From assembly GCA_004431415.1 (NCBI GenBank), contig QPMI01000113.1, forward strand, positions 62,001 to 126,000: a DNA stretch of 64,000 nt, written 5' to 3'. The position numbers were made by a program, and so were the translations under genes. This document shows positions 54,229 through 62,563 of the stretch, one piece after another (position 1 is the stretch's first letter; every line of letters starts with the position of its first letter). The notes under the pieces are model-generated. The model saw only the letters and a program-made list of their open reading frames with translations, was not told the DNA's origin and ran no database searches. The DNA is from Cyanophora paradoxa (taxonomy: Eukaryota > Glaucocystophyceae > Cyanophorales > Cyanophoraceae).

Positions 54229-55515
54229 ATGCGCGAGTATCTCAGCATCAGTAGCCGTGATCGATCAGAGGGCTCGGCTCATTCCTATAAGGTGACCCTT
54301 CCAAAGCAATACCACAATGTGAAGAGCATCGCTGTGCGACAGATCGAATTTTCCAACACGATTCCGACGGTTCCAAGCCCTCAATTCTACACTGAAATCG
54401 GGGAGACGAAAGCCGATGATGCTAATACAATTTTCATATCCTTCCCTTACCGATTTTCGACCGGTCAGCTGAATGGTGCCACTCAGGAAATCAGAGATTC
54501 ACAGGCAACTGCAATATACGAAGCATACAAAGCGATAGATTTCGGCGACCAAGGCAACTATATACCGCCTGATTACCTAAACACTTTCAGAAGATATACC
54601 CGATACAGGGACGTAGCAATTACGATCCCTCCTGGCACATACTCGACTGGAACCGACCTTGCCACTGCAATCGATAACATCTTAACGAAAAATGGAACTG
54701 GCAACTACATCAAGGATATGATCGACACAAAAATTAATCCAAGCTACGCATCGACAGGGGGAACCTTTTACCCGGTGGTGAGATGTCGTTTTGAGAGCAC
54801 ATTAAATGCCATATGCTTTTATTCGAGTGATTATGTCTACATAGCTTTCACGAAATATGGACCGAGTAATGCCACTGGGTCTACTGCGAATGAGAGAAAG
54901 GTGCTCGCCTATCGCACGATGACTCTTCTCGGGTTTACATCGATCAGAGAGAATATAATGATAGATCAATACAACGGATCGGGCTATACAGCCTTTGCTG
55001 GGAGTGGTGTCGTTTACTCAGCTGGTGATGCATTCCGCAATTATAATTCGACGGCTCTGGTCTTAGGCATAGCCGGAGGCACTGCCCCTGATTATACACC
55101 GGATAATGCAATAGTCTTAAAGATCACAGAGCCGGACTGCTCGCTTTTTACGACATGCACCGAGGCTACTAATGGATTCCTCGCTAAGATCCCGATTTCG
55201 AAAGGCACAGCCTATGCTGATGCTGAGCTAATTAATTATGGGGCGGATGCTTTCACGAAATACTTTAACACGCGCCTTTCGTTTGATAGTTTAACTGTGC
55301 AAATTCTGACAGAGAGCGGTTATAGGTATTTCCTCGGAAGCTGCGAGCACACATTCATTTTGGAACTCACTATGGGAGTGGATGAGCCCGACGACGATTT
55401 ACAGCGCATTGTTAATAAGGGATTCGCGAAAATGCTATATGAGGACTACCCTCATTGCGGCAATTTAACGAATGCGTTGAGCGGGGTGGCTGTAAAAAAT
55501 AATCCGTTCTTCTAA
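54229..55515 (+). CDS. minor structural (capsid-associated) protein B
   Basis: The start at 54229 (MREYLSISSRDRSEGSAHSY) is chosen over in-frame upstream starts because these would run into the divergent gene, and because the conserved SSRDR...YKVTLP motif sits right at the N terminus. Next comes YHNVKSIAVRQIEFSNTIPT, the structural-protein pattern also found in protein A. The C-terminal part has SLTVQILTESGYRYFLGSCE followed by HTFILELTMGV, paralleling protein A's ending. The length is 428 residues. It lies immediately before the major capsid gene on the same strand, 32 bp apart, fitting a morphogenesis cluster. A penton or minor capsid role is possible but not shown. Confidence 0.68.
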   Translation: MREYLSISSRDRSEGSAHSYKVTLPKQYHNVKSIAVRQIEFSNTIPTVPSPQFYTEIGETKADDANTIFISFPYRFSTGQLNGATQEIRDSQATAIYEAYKAIDFGDQGNYIPPDYLNTFRRYTRYRDVAITIPPGTYSTGTDLATAIDNILTKNGTGNYIKDMIDTKINPSYASTGGTFYPVVRCRFESTLNAICFYSSDYVYIAFTKYGPSNATGSTANERKVLAYRTMTLLGFTSIRENIMIDQYNGSGYTAFAGSGVVYSAGDAFRNYNSTALVLGIAGGTAPDYTPDNAIVLKITEPDCSLFTTCTEATNGFLAKIPISKGTAYADAELINYGADAFTKYFNTRLSFDSLTVQILTESGYRYFLGSCEHTFILELTMGVDEPDDDLQRIVNKGFAKMLYEDYPHCGNLTNALSGVAVKNNPFF

Positions 55516-55531
55516 AATTAATTTCTCAACG
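55514..55531 (+). promoter_or_regulatory. candidate viral promoter motif (major capsid gene)
   Basis: AAAATTAATTTCTCAACG lies about 17 nt before the capsid ATG at 55548. It matches the motif seen before three or four other viral genes (consensus near TTAATTTCTYGCATTAA). Confidence 0.5.
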
Positions 55532-55547
55532 GAAGATAAAACGAAAT

Positions 55548-56996
55548 ATGGATCCCACGACCTCGCTTTCCCGCCTCACGCTCAAATCCGTCCTCGAAAC
55601 CCCGGAGGATTACAAGAGCATGCTTTTGGATCGCGGATTTATTGTTGGTGTCGACAAGCAATTCAAGCCTTCTCGTGTTGAGGTGCTCCCAATTGCGGAT
55701 CCCGGCAATCTGTTCTCCTCTACTGGTGCTACCACTCGTGTGGTCTTCTATCTCCCTCGCTACAATTGGTGCAATGGTATTAGCCTCCAAGTTACCATCC
55801 CATCGGCGAAGGCGCTGACTGCCATCGCCAAGACCTCTGCTGACTGCTCGGCTGATCTATTCAATACTGGATTCGTCCGCGGGCTTCCTGGCTCGTTTGT
55901 TCAGCGAGTCAGCATTAAATACGGGTCGTATGAGCAAATTATTCCCGCTGAGCGACTGGTAGATTACGCTTTCCTGGCTAACACTCCGGCTGAATTCGAT
56001 CAAAAGAAGCGCAAGCATGGGCTGCATCTCGGACCGAAGGTAGAGGGCGGCAACCAAGCTGGCGGCATTTTTACCATGCGAATTCCAAGCTTCCTCGATG
56101 CTGGCGTGCCCATCGGTGCGCTCCCATCCGAAATCGCGGTCGAAGTATATTTCCAAACCCCTGCGCTGCTCGAAACTGCGGCGGTTCCTGGCGTTTACGC
56201 TCAGAATAACACGACTGCAATTACTGCTGCCAATTCGACTGATGGCGAGACGACGCTTGCTGTTGCGGCTGCTTTCGGAAATATTAAGACCTTAGCCCAC
56301 CCTAATGCCACTGCGATTTTCGATAGTGCGGCTCTCACACCTACACCTGCACTTGCGAATCTGGAAATGACGACCCCTCGTATTGTTATGGACGCTGTTA
56401 ACATCGATGAGGAAACGATGGGCGAAATCATTACTCGTGTTAAGACCTCTGGCATCGCCATCCCCTACACTGATATTCAGTTTGCGGATTATACCGGTCT
56501 TGCTCTCGGCTCTGGTCTCCGCCTGTCGCTATCTCAAATTTCTGGGCTTGTTTACGCACTTGTTGTCAAGGTTCGCGACGAAAACACACTCGGCGATAAT
56601 AAAGGAGGGCACTCTACTGTCCGCACCCTTGCCTTCGATGATAATGTCGTGATGCAAGTCCTAAACAACAACAATTATCTATATTCCAACACTGGTGTCC
56701 CGCTGCAATCTGCGGCTATGGAGCTCGCCGATAAATTCAAGATGACCAACTGGATCGATAGCAACAAGCGCCCCATTTACACTGGCTTCTGCTTTGCCCT
56801 CGATGGTAAAGCGGCGCTCAAAGGTGAGAAGGCGACTGGCTACGTCGATCTAACGCAATCAGCGTCGAGCTTCCTAATCCTCACACCCAATGGCACACCC
56901 CTCGCCACCTGGTCGAAGGTCAGTGTTCAGATCTCGGCTTACTGCCACAATATTCTTGTGATGAATGCCAACGGTATTTCTCGCATCAGCGCTTAA
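55548..56996 (+). CDS. major capsid protein, double jelly-roll type
   Basis: The 482-residue product has features of polinton-like virus capsid proteins: YKSMLLDRGFIVGVDKQFKP near the N terminus, VVFYLPRYNWCNGISLQVTI, FNTGFVRGLPGSFVQRVSIK and YGSYEQIIPAERLVDYAFLA. Then come FTMRIPSFLDAGVPIGALPS and IAVEVYFQT, the end of the first jelly roll, and a second half with IVMDAVNIDEETMGEIITRV and FLILTPNGTPLATWSKVSVQ. The length and two-part beta pattern fit a trimeric capsomer forming an icosahedral shell. The order structural protein B, capsid, ATPase is typical of such viruses. The frame is intact. Confidence 0.85.
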   Translation: MDPTTSLSRLTLKSVLETPEDYKSMLLDRGFIVGVDKQFKPSRVEVLPIADPGNLFSSTGATTRVVFYLPRYNWCNGISLQVTIPSAKALTAIAKTSADCSADLFNTGFVRGLPGSFVQRVSIKYGSYEQIIPAERLVDYAFLANTPAEFDQKKRKHGLHLGPKVEGGNQAGGIFTMRIPSFLDAGVPIGALPSEIAVEVYFQTPALLETAAVPGVYAQNNTTAITAANSTDGETTLAVAAAFGNIKTLAHPNATAIFDSAALTPTPALANLEMTTPRIVMDAVNIDEETMGEIITRVKTSGIAIPYTDIQFADYTGLALGSGLRLSLSQISGLVYALVVKVRDENTLGDNKGGHSTVRTLAFDDNVVMQVLNNNNYLYSNTGVPLQSAAMELADKFKMTNWIDSNKRPIYTGFCFALDGKAALKGEKATGYVDLTQSASSFLILTPNGTPLATWSKVSVQISAYCHNILVMNANGISRISA

Positions 56997-57042
56997 TCGG
57001 GCTGTGGCGTTTCGTAATTTTTATATGTTTCTTATAAGGGAA

Positions 57043-57954
57043 ATGGATATACAAGATCTGAGTGAGTTTGACCCGGGAAGCCTGGATTTCCCAAATCGAG
57101 CCGTTTTTGTGGGCAAAACAGCAACTGGGAAGTCAGTGTTTTTGAAATACCTGCTTTACCACAATGAGGACAAGATAGATTCGGTGATGATATTCGCCTC
57201 CACGATCTGGAATCATCAATACGACAATGTCACATCATACTTGTATGAGGATTTCGACCATAAGCTGATTGACAATATATTACAGAAACGCAAGGAGAGG
57301 ATCAAGAAAAAGGAGAAAGTCGGTAACCTGTTAATTGTGCTGGACGATTTCGTGGATAATCCGAGTTTATCAATGGCGGGAAAGGGTGAGCCTATACTAA
57401 ATCAGCTATTTTGTGCTGGAAGACACCTGTTTGTGTCCGTGTGGATTTTGTCACAGAAACTCACGAAGATTTCGCCCACACTCAGAGTAAACGCCGAATA
57501 TATATTCCTGTTCTCATTGCCCAATAGAAAAGAGATGGAGAGCGCTGAGGACGAGTTTAATCCATACGAAAAGCGCTGGTTCGAGAAGGTGATGACCGAA
57601 TACAGTCACAGCTATCAGGTAATCGTGGTAAACAACGCGAAATATAGCCTGGAATTCTCTGTGGGCAAAGCGGATCCGGTGCCTGACGAATATAAATTCA
57701 AGCGGTTCTTTAAAAAACCGGCGGACGACATAAAGACCGCTGGTAAACAGCCGGTAAAACCGACGTCGGGCGCGGTAAATGGCGACCAACCCCAAACCAC
57801 CGATATTACGAAACCTGTGAGTGGAAACGTCGCAACCTTAAAGCGATCCACCAAACGAATAATCGAAGCCGACCTACTTAAAGACCCCAATCTATTGCTG
57901 GCATACCAAGAAAAGCGCCGCCCAAAATTTGCAAAGAAATTGGGTAAATTTTGA
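57043..57954 (+). CDS. FtsK/HerA-type DNA packaging ATPase
   Basis: The start MDIQDLSEFDPGSLDFPNRA is chosen as the ATG nearest the conserved N terminus; 57025 (MFLIREMDIQ) is an in-frame alternative. Walker A is FVGKTATGKSVFLKYLL and Walker B is NLLIVLDDFVDN; the downstream FVSVWILSQKLTKISPTLRV carries the sensor glutamine of A32-like packaging ATPases. The C terminus beyond the ATPase core is Lys/Pro-rich (PVKPTSGAVNGDQPQTTDIT) and ends KFAKKLGKF. It should translocate the viral genome into preformed capsids. It lies 46 bp after the capsid gene. Confidence 0.9.
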   Translation: MDIQDLSEFDPGSLDFPNRAVFVGKTATGKSVFLKYLLYHNEDKIDSVMIFASTIWNHQYDNVTSYLYEDFDHKLIDNILQKRKERIKKKEKVGNLLIVLDDFVDNPSLSMAGKGEPILNQLFCAGRHLFVSVWILSQKLTKISPTLRVNAEYIFLFSLPNRKEMESAEDEFNPYEKRWFEKVMTEYSHSYQVIVVNNAKYSLEFSVGKADPVPDEYKFKRFFKKPADDIKTAGKQPVKPTSGAVNGDQPQTTDITKPVSGNVATLKRSTKRIIEADLLKDPNLLLAYQEKRRPKFAKKLGKF

Positions 57955-57974
57955 ATAAATTTCTCGCATAATGA
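57953..57974 (+). promoter_or_regulatory. candidate viral promoter motif
   Basis: AATAAATTTCTCGCATAATG precedes the ATG at 57978 by only a few bases and overlaps the ATPase stop. It resembles the motifs before the capsid and helicase genes. Confidence 0.45.
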
Positions 57975-57977
57975 TAA

Positions 57978-58648
57978 ATGCCACCCAAGAACTCGCGGAA
58001 AGCGATCCAAATGGAAGATCAAAGCGCTGTTGTCGCTGGCAAGATTAATCCTGCGGAGGATGCTGGTCGCACTGGCGGTGCTGCGGCTTCTGACCAAATA
58101 GATTTCGACCTAATTGACCCGAATACAAAGGTTTCAGAGCGTGCTCAAAAGGTGGATGCTAAGCGGGAGCCGGTCGATTCCACTGATAGAAAGCTGGCGG
58201 ATCAATCCCTCGCTGAATCACAGCTCACAGGCGAAAAGCTTACTGATAACAAGGTGGTAAAAGCCGAAGCAACAGCCGCTTTACCTGCCTCTATGGAAGC
58301 CCCTAAAAAGCGGGCATCTGTCTATGTGACCAAGGGCGAGAAAGTCGGTCAGGAATTAGAGGAGAAGTTTAGGGCGCTCGAAGCGCGACTGGCTACATAC
58401 GACACTACTGTGCGAGCCTTTGATGATTTCACTAAGGAATACAAACAGCGCAAGCTGATTAAACAAGCTGTTCGCGTGGAAATGGAAAAGAAGCGGGCAA
58501 CTGTTCCGATGTTCAGACAGTCGAAAGAAAAGAGACAGTCATAGCTGAAAATGCACCAAAGCCGGGCGGTTTCGTTAACCCATCGGGTGTGCATGCACAG
58601 CCGGGTGCCAATCTGTCATCTATGTTCGGTGGGCGTCGTCGCTTCTAA
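57978..58648 (+). CDS. viral protein of unknown function, probable 3' frame break
   Basis: The first frame runs 57978-58544 (MPPKNSRKAIQMEDQSAVVA). It is Ala/Lys/Glu-rich, probably disordered at first, then helical (EELEEKFRALEARLATYDTT as approximate helix). It stops at 58544. The minus-one frame directly downstream is open and looks coding, with a C terminus PGANLSSMFGGRRRF ending at TAA 58646-58648; basic Gly/Arg tails are common in virion proteins. The frames meet in the purine-rich stretch near 58520-58535, consistent with one missing base. Position next to the ATPase suggests a virion or packaging protein. I recognise no family. Confidence 0.55.
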
Positions 58649-58871
58649 TGTGCAAGTCGTTCAAACATAAATGAATCCGCCCGTATTTAGAGCGGGTCTT
58701 AATATGAATTCCCTTGCAAAAGGGACAGGTCGGCTCCACAAACACCATTATAAGGTCGACTAATTCGTATGGGAACACGCGAGCAAGTAACACCCTCATT
58801 CCCTTTTCTTTTCTCCAATATTTAATACGTTGTGCAATATTAGGGTCGATGAATTTCATCACACAATGCAT
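58620..58871 (-). CDS. small zinc-ribbon-like viral protein
   Basis: The 83-residue product opens MHCVMKFIDPNIAQRIKYWR. It has a hydrophobic helix (VFPYELVDLIMVFVE), then CPFCKGIHIKTRSKYGRIHL and CLNDLH. The C-x2-C plus a later Cys/His set suggests a small zinc-binding fold. Its 3' end overlaps the 3' end of the preceding plus-strand gene by about 29 bp (convergent), and its start is 5 bp from the divergent gene at 58876. Function unknown. Confidence 0.5.
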   Translation of the reverse strand: MHCVMKFIDPNIAQRIKYWRKEKGMRVLLARVFPYELVDLIMVFVEPTCPFCKGIHIKTRSKYGRIHLCLNDLHIRSDDAHRT

Positions 58872-58875
58872 TGAG

Positions 58876-59196
58876 ATGTTTCACCTGCATTTCACAAGCA
58901 CGTGCCACAACTCCTGCTGCGACACAACCGTAGAGGTTGACATTTCGGACGAGGATAATGGAGGTAGGCGACTCTCTGTATATTCCAACCACAGCGAAAA
59001 TCACGATCGCCCCCGATCTCGATCGCCCTCGCCTGTGCCCGCTGACTCCAATATAATCCCACAGACAGCAATAGAAGACGTGCAAGTATCCTATATACGG
59101 CGCCGGTCGTGCCCTAATTTCGTAGAAGGTCATATTCGCGTTGATTCGCCATATCCGCCAATAAATCCGCTTTATTTGGGCGAATACGATCGCTGA
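58876..59196 (+). CDS. hypothetical viral protein
   Basis: I start it at 58876 (MFHLHFTSTCHNSCCDTTVE) because longer in-frame starts (58714, 58846) would lie antisense within the minus-strand gene. It is 106 residues: a Cys/His-rich N terminus, an acidic stretch (VDISDEDNGG), a Ser/Arg/Pro-rich middle (RPRSRSPSPVPADS) and a C terminus rich in Pro and Tyr (PYPPINPLYLGEYDR). The PPxY-like PYPP and NPLY motifs could be protein-interaction motifs. No family is recognised. Confidence 0.4.
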   Translation: MFHLHFTSTCHNSCCDTTVEVDISDEDNGGRRLSVYSNHSENHDRPRSRSPSPVPADSNIIPQTAIEDVQVSYIRRRSCPNFVEGHIRVDSPYPPINPLYLGEYDR

Positions 59197-59223
59197 AACT
59201 ATTTTCGCGTTAAATAGTATCGA

Positions 59224-59364
59224 ATGCCCGACCCTGATCTCTACGCGATCCTATACAGGAAACGCGCGCAATATGCACTGGAAGCCGCTATTAAAAAACG
59301 TAGAGAAGAGCTCGCTTCGGTCACAAAAAATGACAGCTCAGAAAATGATTTAAAGAAGAAATAG
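59224..59364 (+). CDS. small charged viral ORF (46 residues)
   Basis: It reads MPDPDLYAILYRKRAQYALE and continues as a predicted charged helix (AAIKKRREELASVTKNDSS), ending LKKK and TAG. It follows a short AT-rich leader (ACTATTTTCGCGTTAAATAG) that partly resembles the viral promoter motif. It lies in a run of small same-strand genes between structural and replication modules. Confidence 0.4.
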   Translation: MPDPDLYAILYRKRAQYALEAAIKKRREELASVTKNDSSENDLKKK

Positions 59365-59383
59365 CAAAGACCACTGATAAAAA

Positions 59384-59406
59384 TATTTTCTCAGCTTAAA
59401 GTAAGG
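59384..59406 (+). promoter_or_regulatory. candidate viral promoter motif
   Basis: AATATTTTCTCAGCTTAAAG lies about 10 nt before the ATG at 59414 and matches the TTTCTC-N3-TTAA core shared with other viral leaders. Confidence 0.4.
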
Positions 59407-59413
59407 TAAACCA

Positions 59414-59635
59414 ATGGAGACGCATGCTATGACTGTGTATGATAAGAACGGGAACCCGGTAGATCTCGATAAGGCGGGCTGGCGTGTCAGGGATATATAT
59501 AAACAGCGGATGCGCTATAACGACGATCCCGAATATCGCGAATTAAAAAAGAAAAAGGCGCTGGAATATTACTATCGTCGCAAGCAAGAAGAGGGCATTC
59601 ACAGTGGAAACCGCGGGCGACCCCGCAAGTATTGA
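59414..59635 (+). CDS. small basic viral protein with AT-hook-like C terminus
   Basis: The 73-residue product (METHAMTVYDKNGNPVDLDK...) has a central helix of alternating charges (RMRYNDDPEYRELKKKKALE) with an aromatic patch (YYYRRKQ) and ends NRGRPRKY. RGRP flanked by basic residues is the AT-hook core, which binds the minor groove of AT-rich DNA. It may condense DNA or act in gene expression; that is inference. Confidence 0.5.
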   Translation: METHAMTVYDKNGNPVDLDKAGWRVRDIYKQRMRYNDDPEYRELKKKKALEYYYRRKQEEGIHSGNRGRPRKY

Positions 59636-59778
59636 ACGCAATCCGCCGCTGAATCCATTCCTTATTTTTCAAGCGGCTTTCCGATGCATATCGGCAAGCT
59701 CCCCAATCGTTTTTAGTCATCGGGAAAAAATTTGTAGGGCATTTAAAGACAACTCGCCAAAATTTGATCAGCCTAAGA

Positions 59779-59801
59779 AAAATTAATTTCTTGCATTAAG
59801 G
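59779..59801 (+). promoter_or_regulatory. candidate viral promoter motif (primase-helicase gene)
   Basis: AAATTAATTTCTTGCATTAA lies about 18 nt upstream of the ATG at 59818. It is the best match to the shared consensus together with the capsid gene's copy. Confidence 0.5.
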
Positions 59802-59817
59802 TAGAAAGACATCGAAA

Positions 59818-62232
59818 ATGGCGAAGATGACATCGAAACAAAAGACTTTACTCCAAGAGCTCGCTGATTGGCTGCGTGGCGATGAGACCTTGTCGAAAAA
59901 CACGATTATTCCCATGAAAGACGAGGTAAAGGAGCCCTTCTACGGACATAAAGGCGGTAAATGGAACTGGGAACGATATGATGAAGCCTTTAAGTCCAAT
60001 CAGTTCACAAACTGGGGCATTCTGCTGTCGAATTCGATGATGGTCGTTGATTTCGACGATGAGGAAACGTATCAGAAATTCGTTGAGATGTTTCCCGATG
60101 ATTTCGATGCCCATCAGCCGCTCGAAAAGACTCGAAAGGGCTACCATGTATTCTTTCGACGCCCTGATGAGTTCGATAAGCTGAAAATCACAGATAGCGC
60201 GCCGGCTTTTAAGGGATACAAGAAGGTCGACCTCAAAACCATCACTGGCACTGGCACTTCGGGACTTCTCAATGTATGTCCAAGCCCTAATAAGACCTGG
60301 GTAATTAAGCCGTGGGCACCGTCGTGCAAGTTTAATGAGCCCTCTGACGCTTTCTGTAAATGGATTATCGAGAACTACGATTACAAGCATGCCAATAATC
60401 CACAGCCGAAAGCGGGAAATTCGAGCAAGGATAATACCGAAGCTGCTATTATTGCCGGACTGTGTGGCATGGGGTTCCTATTCCCAAATATCTATGCACG
60501 CCGCGATGAGGGCTTTGACTTTAATTCGGCTAACAAGGGGTTCCAGTGTCCCTGCTGCGATGAATCCCACGATTCCAATAACTGGTGGGTGAAGAAAAAG
60601 CGAGATGGCAAGTATAATGAGTATATTGTGAAGAGTTATAGCGAGAACTGCGAGCCGAAAGAGTTCTCGGTTAACATAGAGCTGACCGAGGAAGAGAAAC
60701 ACCATTTAGAAATTAACACTCTCATTGACAAGACCGTTTCAGTTGAAGGTGCCCATTATCCTGTTGCAATCATCTGCGCCAAGATCCTGAAAGCGACCAC
60801 AAAATATTCAAATGATGTCTGGTTTAACCTTTACCCCAAAAATGGTATCTGGAAATATGACAAAACGGACAAGTCGATACTCTCTAAGATCCCCGAGCAT
60901 GTGGCACAGTGGTTCTTTAAGAGGGCGGGCTATCATCTTTCCAATGCTGTTAGTGCAAGTGGAGATGATCTTGTGAAGGAAAAGGCTGAGAAAAGCGCCC
61001 ATATGTTGCTGGCAATTCACAAGAGGATTCAGAATACACCGTATCAAAAGTCGCTGGAACCGCATATTATCACACAGCTGCAAGACGATGACTTTATGGC
61101 GACTCTGGACACAGTTCCCAATATTGTGGGGTTTACTAATGGCGTGTTTGATTTAAATAATATGACTTTCCGCAAGGGGACGACGGAAGATATGGTGAGC
61201 AAGACTGTCGGCTTTGATTACTGCGAGGAAGTTGATGAGGCAAAGGTTAAAAGGCTGAAAGACATTTATTTGGATATCTGTGGCGGAGATATGGAACTCT
61301 ACAACTACCTGATCAGCCTCTATGCATATGCACTCACAGGTAAAACCGACCTGCAAACGTTCTATCTATTCACAGGTGTCGGTGCTAATGGAAAGAGTGT
61401 GATTGAAACGTTTATGCAAGAGACATTCGGTGATTATGCTCGCCCGATTAGCATTACTTTGCTCACACAAGTCCACAAAGCAAATAGCCCGATTCCCGAG
61501 CTTGCTAATAAGCAAGGTGTCCGGCTCACCCATGCAAACGAACCTAATGATGGCGACAAGCTTCTATGCGGTATGATGAAGACACTGACAGGTGGCGAGC
61601 TCTGCACAGCCCGAGGACTTTTCAAGGATCCTATTGATTTCAAGCCTCGGTTTACTATGGTGATCCTGTGCAACAATAATCTGGAAATCGAAAAGCCCGA
61701 CAAAGCTATTAAGCGTCGGTTCCGATCGATCCCATTCCGCTCTGTTTACTCACCTAATCCCAAAGCCGGAGAGAAGAAAGCGGACGAAACCCTCATGGAA
61801 ATGTTTGAGGGCGACGAGAAAAATGAATACAAGCGGGCAAATATTCAGATTCTCATCGATATGCTCGCTACTGGCAAAGTTAAAGAGATCCTGCAAAACC
61901 CGCCGCAATCTGTCATCGAGCATAGCGCCAAATATCTCGACGACAGCGATAAGCTGGGTTCCTATCTGCGCGAAAATTACAAGCTGTCAGAGGAAAAGGG
62001 CGCCCATGTTGCCTGTGATGAGGTATTCAAAGCTTGCGCGGAAATGATGCGAAGCTACGATATCAAGACAAAGGTTACCACTCGCACTATCAGTAACAAA
62101 GTGCTCGAAACATTCAAAATTGAATCGACTGTGACTACAATTAAAGGGAAGTCGAAGCGAGTTTATAAGGGGCTCACTAAGATCGCCAAGACACAGTTTG
62201 AAGACGAAGATGAGGATGATATAGAAGCGTAA
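59818..62232 (+). CDS. AEP primase-SF3 helicase replication protein
   Basis: The 804-residue product has two enzymes in one chain. Residues about 55-180 form an archaeo-eukaryotic primase/PrimPol core: NWGILLSNSMMVVDFDDEE (catalytic acidic pair), KTRKGYHVFFRRPDEF and VDLKTITGTGTSGLLNVCPS. Near residue 240 a CPCCDESH cluster suggests a zinc-binding insert. From about residue 500 is a D5-like superfamily 3 helicase: Walker A FTGVGANGKSVIETFM, Walker B region VRLTHANEPNDGDK, motif C FTMVILCNNN and the arginine-finger stretch IKRRFRSIPFR. The C terminus is acidic (FEDEDEDDIEA). It would unwind and prime the viral genome. The frame is intact. Confidence 0.9.
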   Translation: MAKMTSKQKTLLQELADWLRGDETLSKNTIIPMKDEVKEPFYGHKGGKWNWERYDEAFKSNQFTNWGILLSNSMMVVDFDDEETYQKFVEMFPDDFDAHQPLEKTRKGYHVFFRRPDEFDKLKITDSAPAFKGYKKVDLKTITGTGTSGLLNVCPSPNKTWVIKPWAPSCKFNEPSDAFCKWIIENYDYKHANNPQPKAGNSSKDNTEAAIIAGLCGMGFLFPNIYARRDEGFDFNSANKGFQCPCCDESHDSNNWWVKKKRDGKYNEYIVKSYSENCEPKEFSVNIELTEEEKHHLEINTLIDKTVSVEGAHYPVAIICAKILKATTKYSNDVWFNLYPKNGIWKYDKTDKSILSKIPEHVAQWFFKRAGYHLSNAVSASGDDLVKEKAEKSAHMLLAIHKRIQNTPYQKSLEPHIITQLQDDDFMATLDTVPNIVGFTNGVFDLNNMTFRKGTTEDMVSKTVGFDYCEEVDEAKVKRLKDIYLDICGGDMELYNYLISLYAYALTGKTDLQTFYLFTGVGANGKSVIETFMQETFGDYARPISITLLTQVHKANSPIPELANKQGVRLTHANEPNDGDKLLCGMMKTLTGGELCTARGLFKDPIDFKPRFTMVILCNNNLEIEKPDKAIKRRFRSIPFRSVYSPNPKAGEKKADETLMEMFEGDEKNEYKRANIQILIDMLATGKVKEILQNPPQSVIEHSAKYLDDSDKLGSYLRENYKLSEEKGAHVACDEVFKACAEMMRSYDIKTKVTTRTISNKVLETFKIESTVTTIKGKSKRVYKGLTKIAKTQFEDEDEDDIEA

Positions 62233-62261
62233 ACGACATCCAAACAATCATTAACTACATC

Positions 62262-62320
62262 ATTTTTTAGTAACTACGCAACTACATAGCGAAGCTACGC
62301 AATTTAATACCGGCAACTAT
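62262..62320. repeat. third copy of the ACTACGCAA repeat family
   Basis: Just after the helicase stop the sequence reads TAACTACGCAACTACATAGC, then CTACGCAATTTAATACCGGC. GCAATTTAATACCGG also occurs in the left-end palindrome near 44430, so this is a dispersed copy of the same repeat. Here it is a partial unit with no inverted partner. Confidence 0.7.
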
Positions 62321-62393
62321 GCGCTATCAGACCTACCTATACGCATGTCCTGACTGCGGACGAGATCACCCAAACCGCGACCATGGATATTGA
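62319..62393 (+). CDS. very small Cys-rich ORF (24 residues)
   Basis: It reads MRYQTYLYACPDCGRDHPNR and ends DHGY with TGA. The CPDCGRDH motif looks like half a zinc ribbon. It starts inside the end of the repeat and overlaps the next small ORF by 11 bp. It may be a real peptide or the remnant of a longer one. Confidence 0.25.
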   Translation: MRYQTYLYACPDCGRDHPNRDHGY

Positions 62394-62553
62394 AGCCACA
62401 CAGGATCTTTTCAGGCGAATATTCGGTTACTACCCGAATTGCCGCGGTAAAAAGACAAAAACCCATGTTATCAAATCTGACACTATGCAACTGACAATAG
62501 AGCTGCCCGAAAACGTAAGACTAACGGTAAGAAGTGTCACAAAGCTAACTTAG
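62383..62553 (+). CDS. small viral ORF (56 residues)
   Basis: It reads MDIEATQDLFRRIFGYYPNC, then a basic stretch (RGKKTKTHVIKSDT) and a short beta-like end (QLTIELPENVRLTVRSV), stop TAG. It is tightly packed against the RING gene's 3' end. No family is recognised. Confidence 0.35.
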   Translation: MDIEATQDLFRRIFGYYPNCRGKKTKTHVIKSDTMQLTIELPENVRLTVRSVTKLT

Positions 62554-62563
62554 GCACTTGCAA

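Noticed and set aside
58714-58875. Longer N terminus for the gene placed at 58876
   Set aside because: It would be antisense to the zinc-ribbon-like gene and adds no motif; the nearer ATG fits the viral packing better.
62319-62553. The two small ORFs after the helicase as one gene broken by a missing base
   Set aside because: The frame difference is plus one, not the minus one seen at the other breaks, and there is no homopolymer or protein similarity to support a join.
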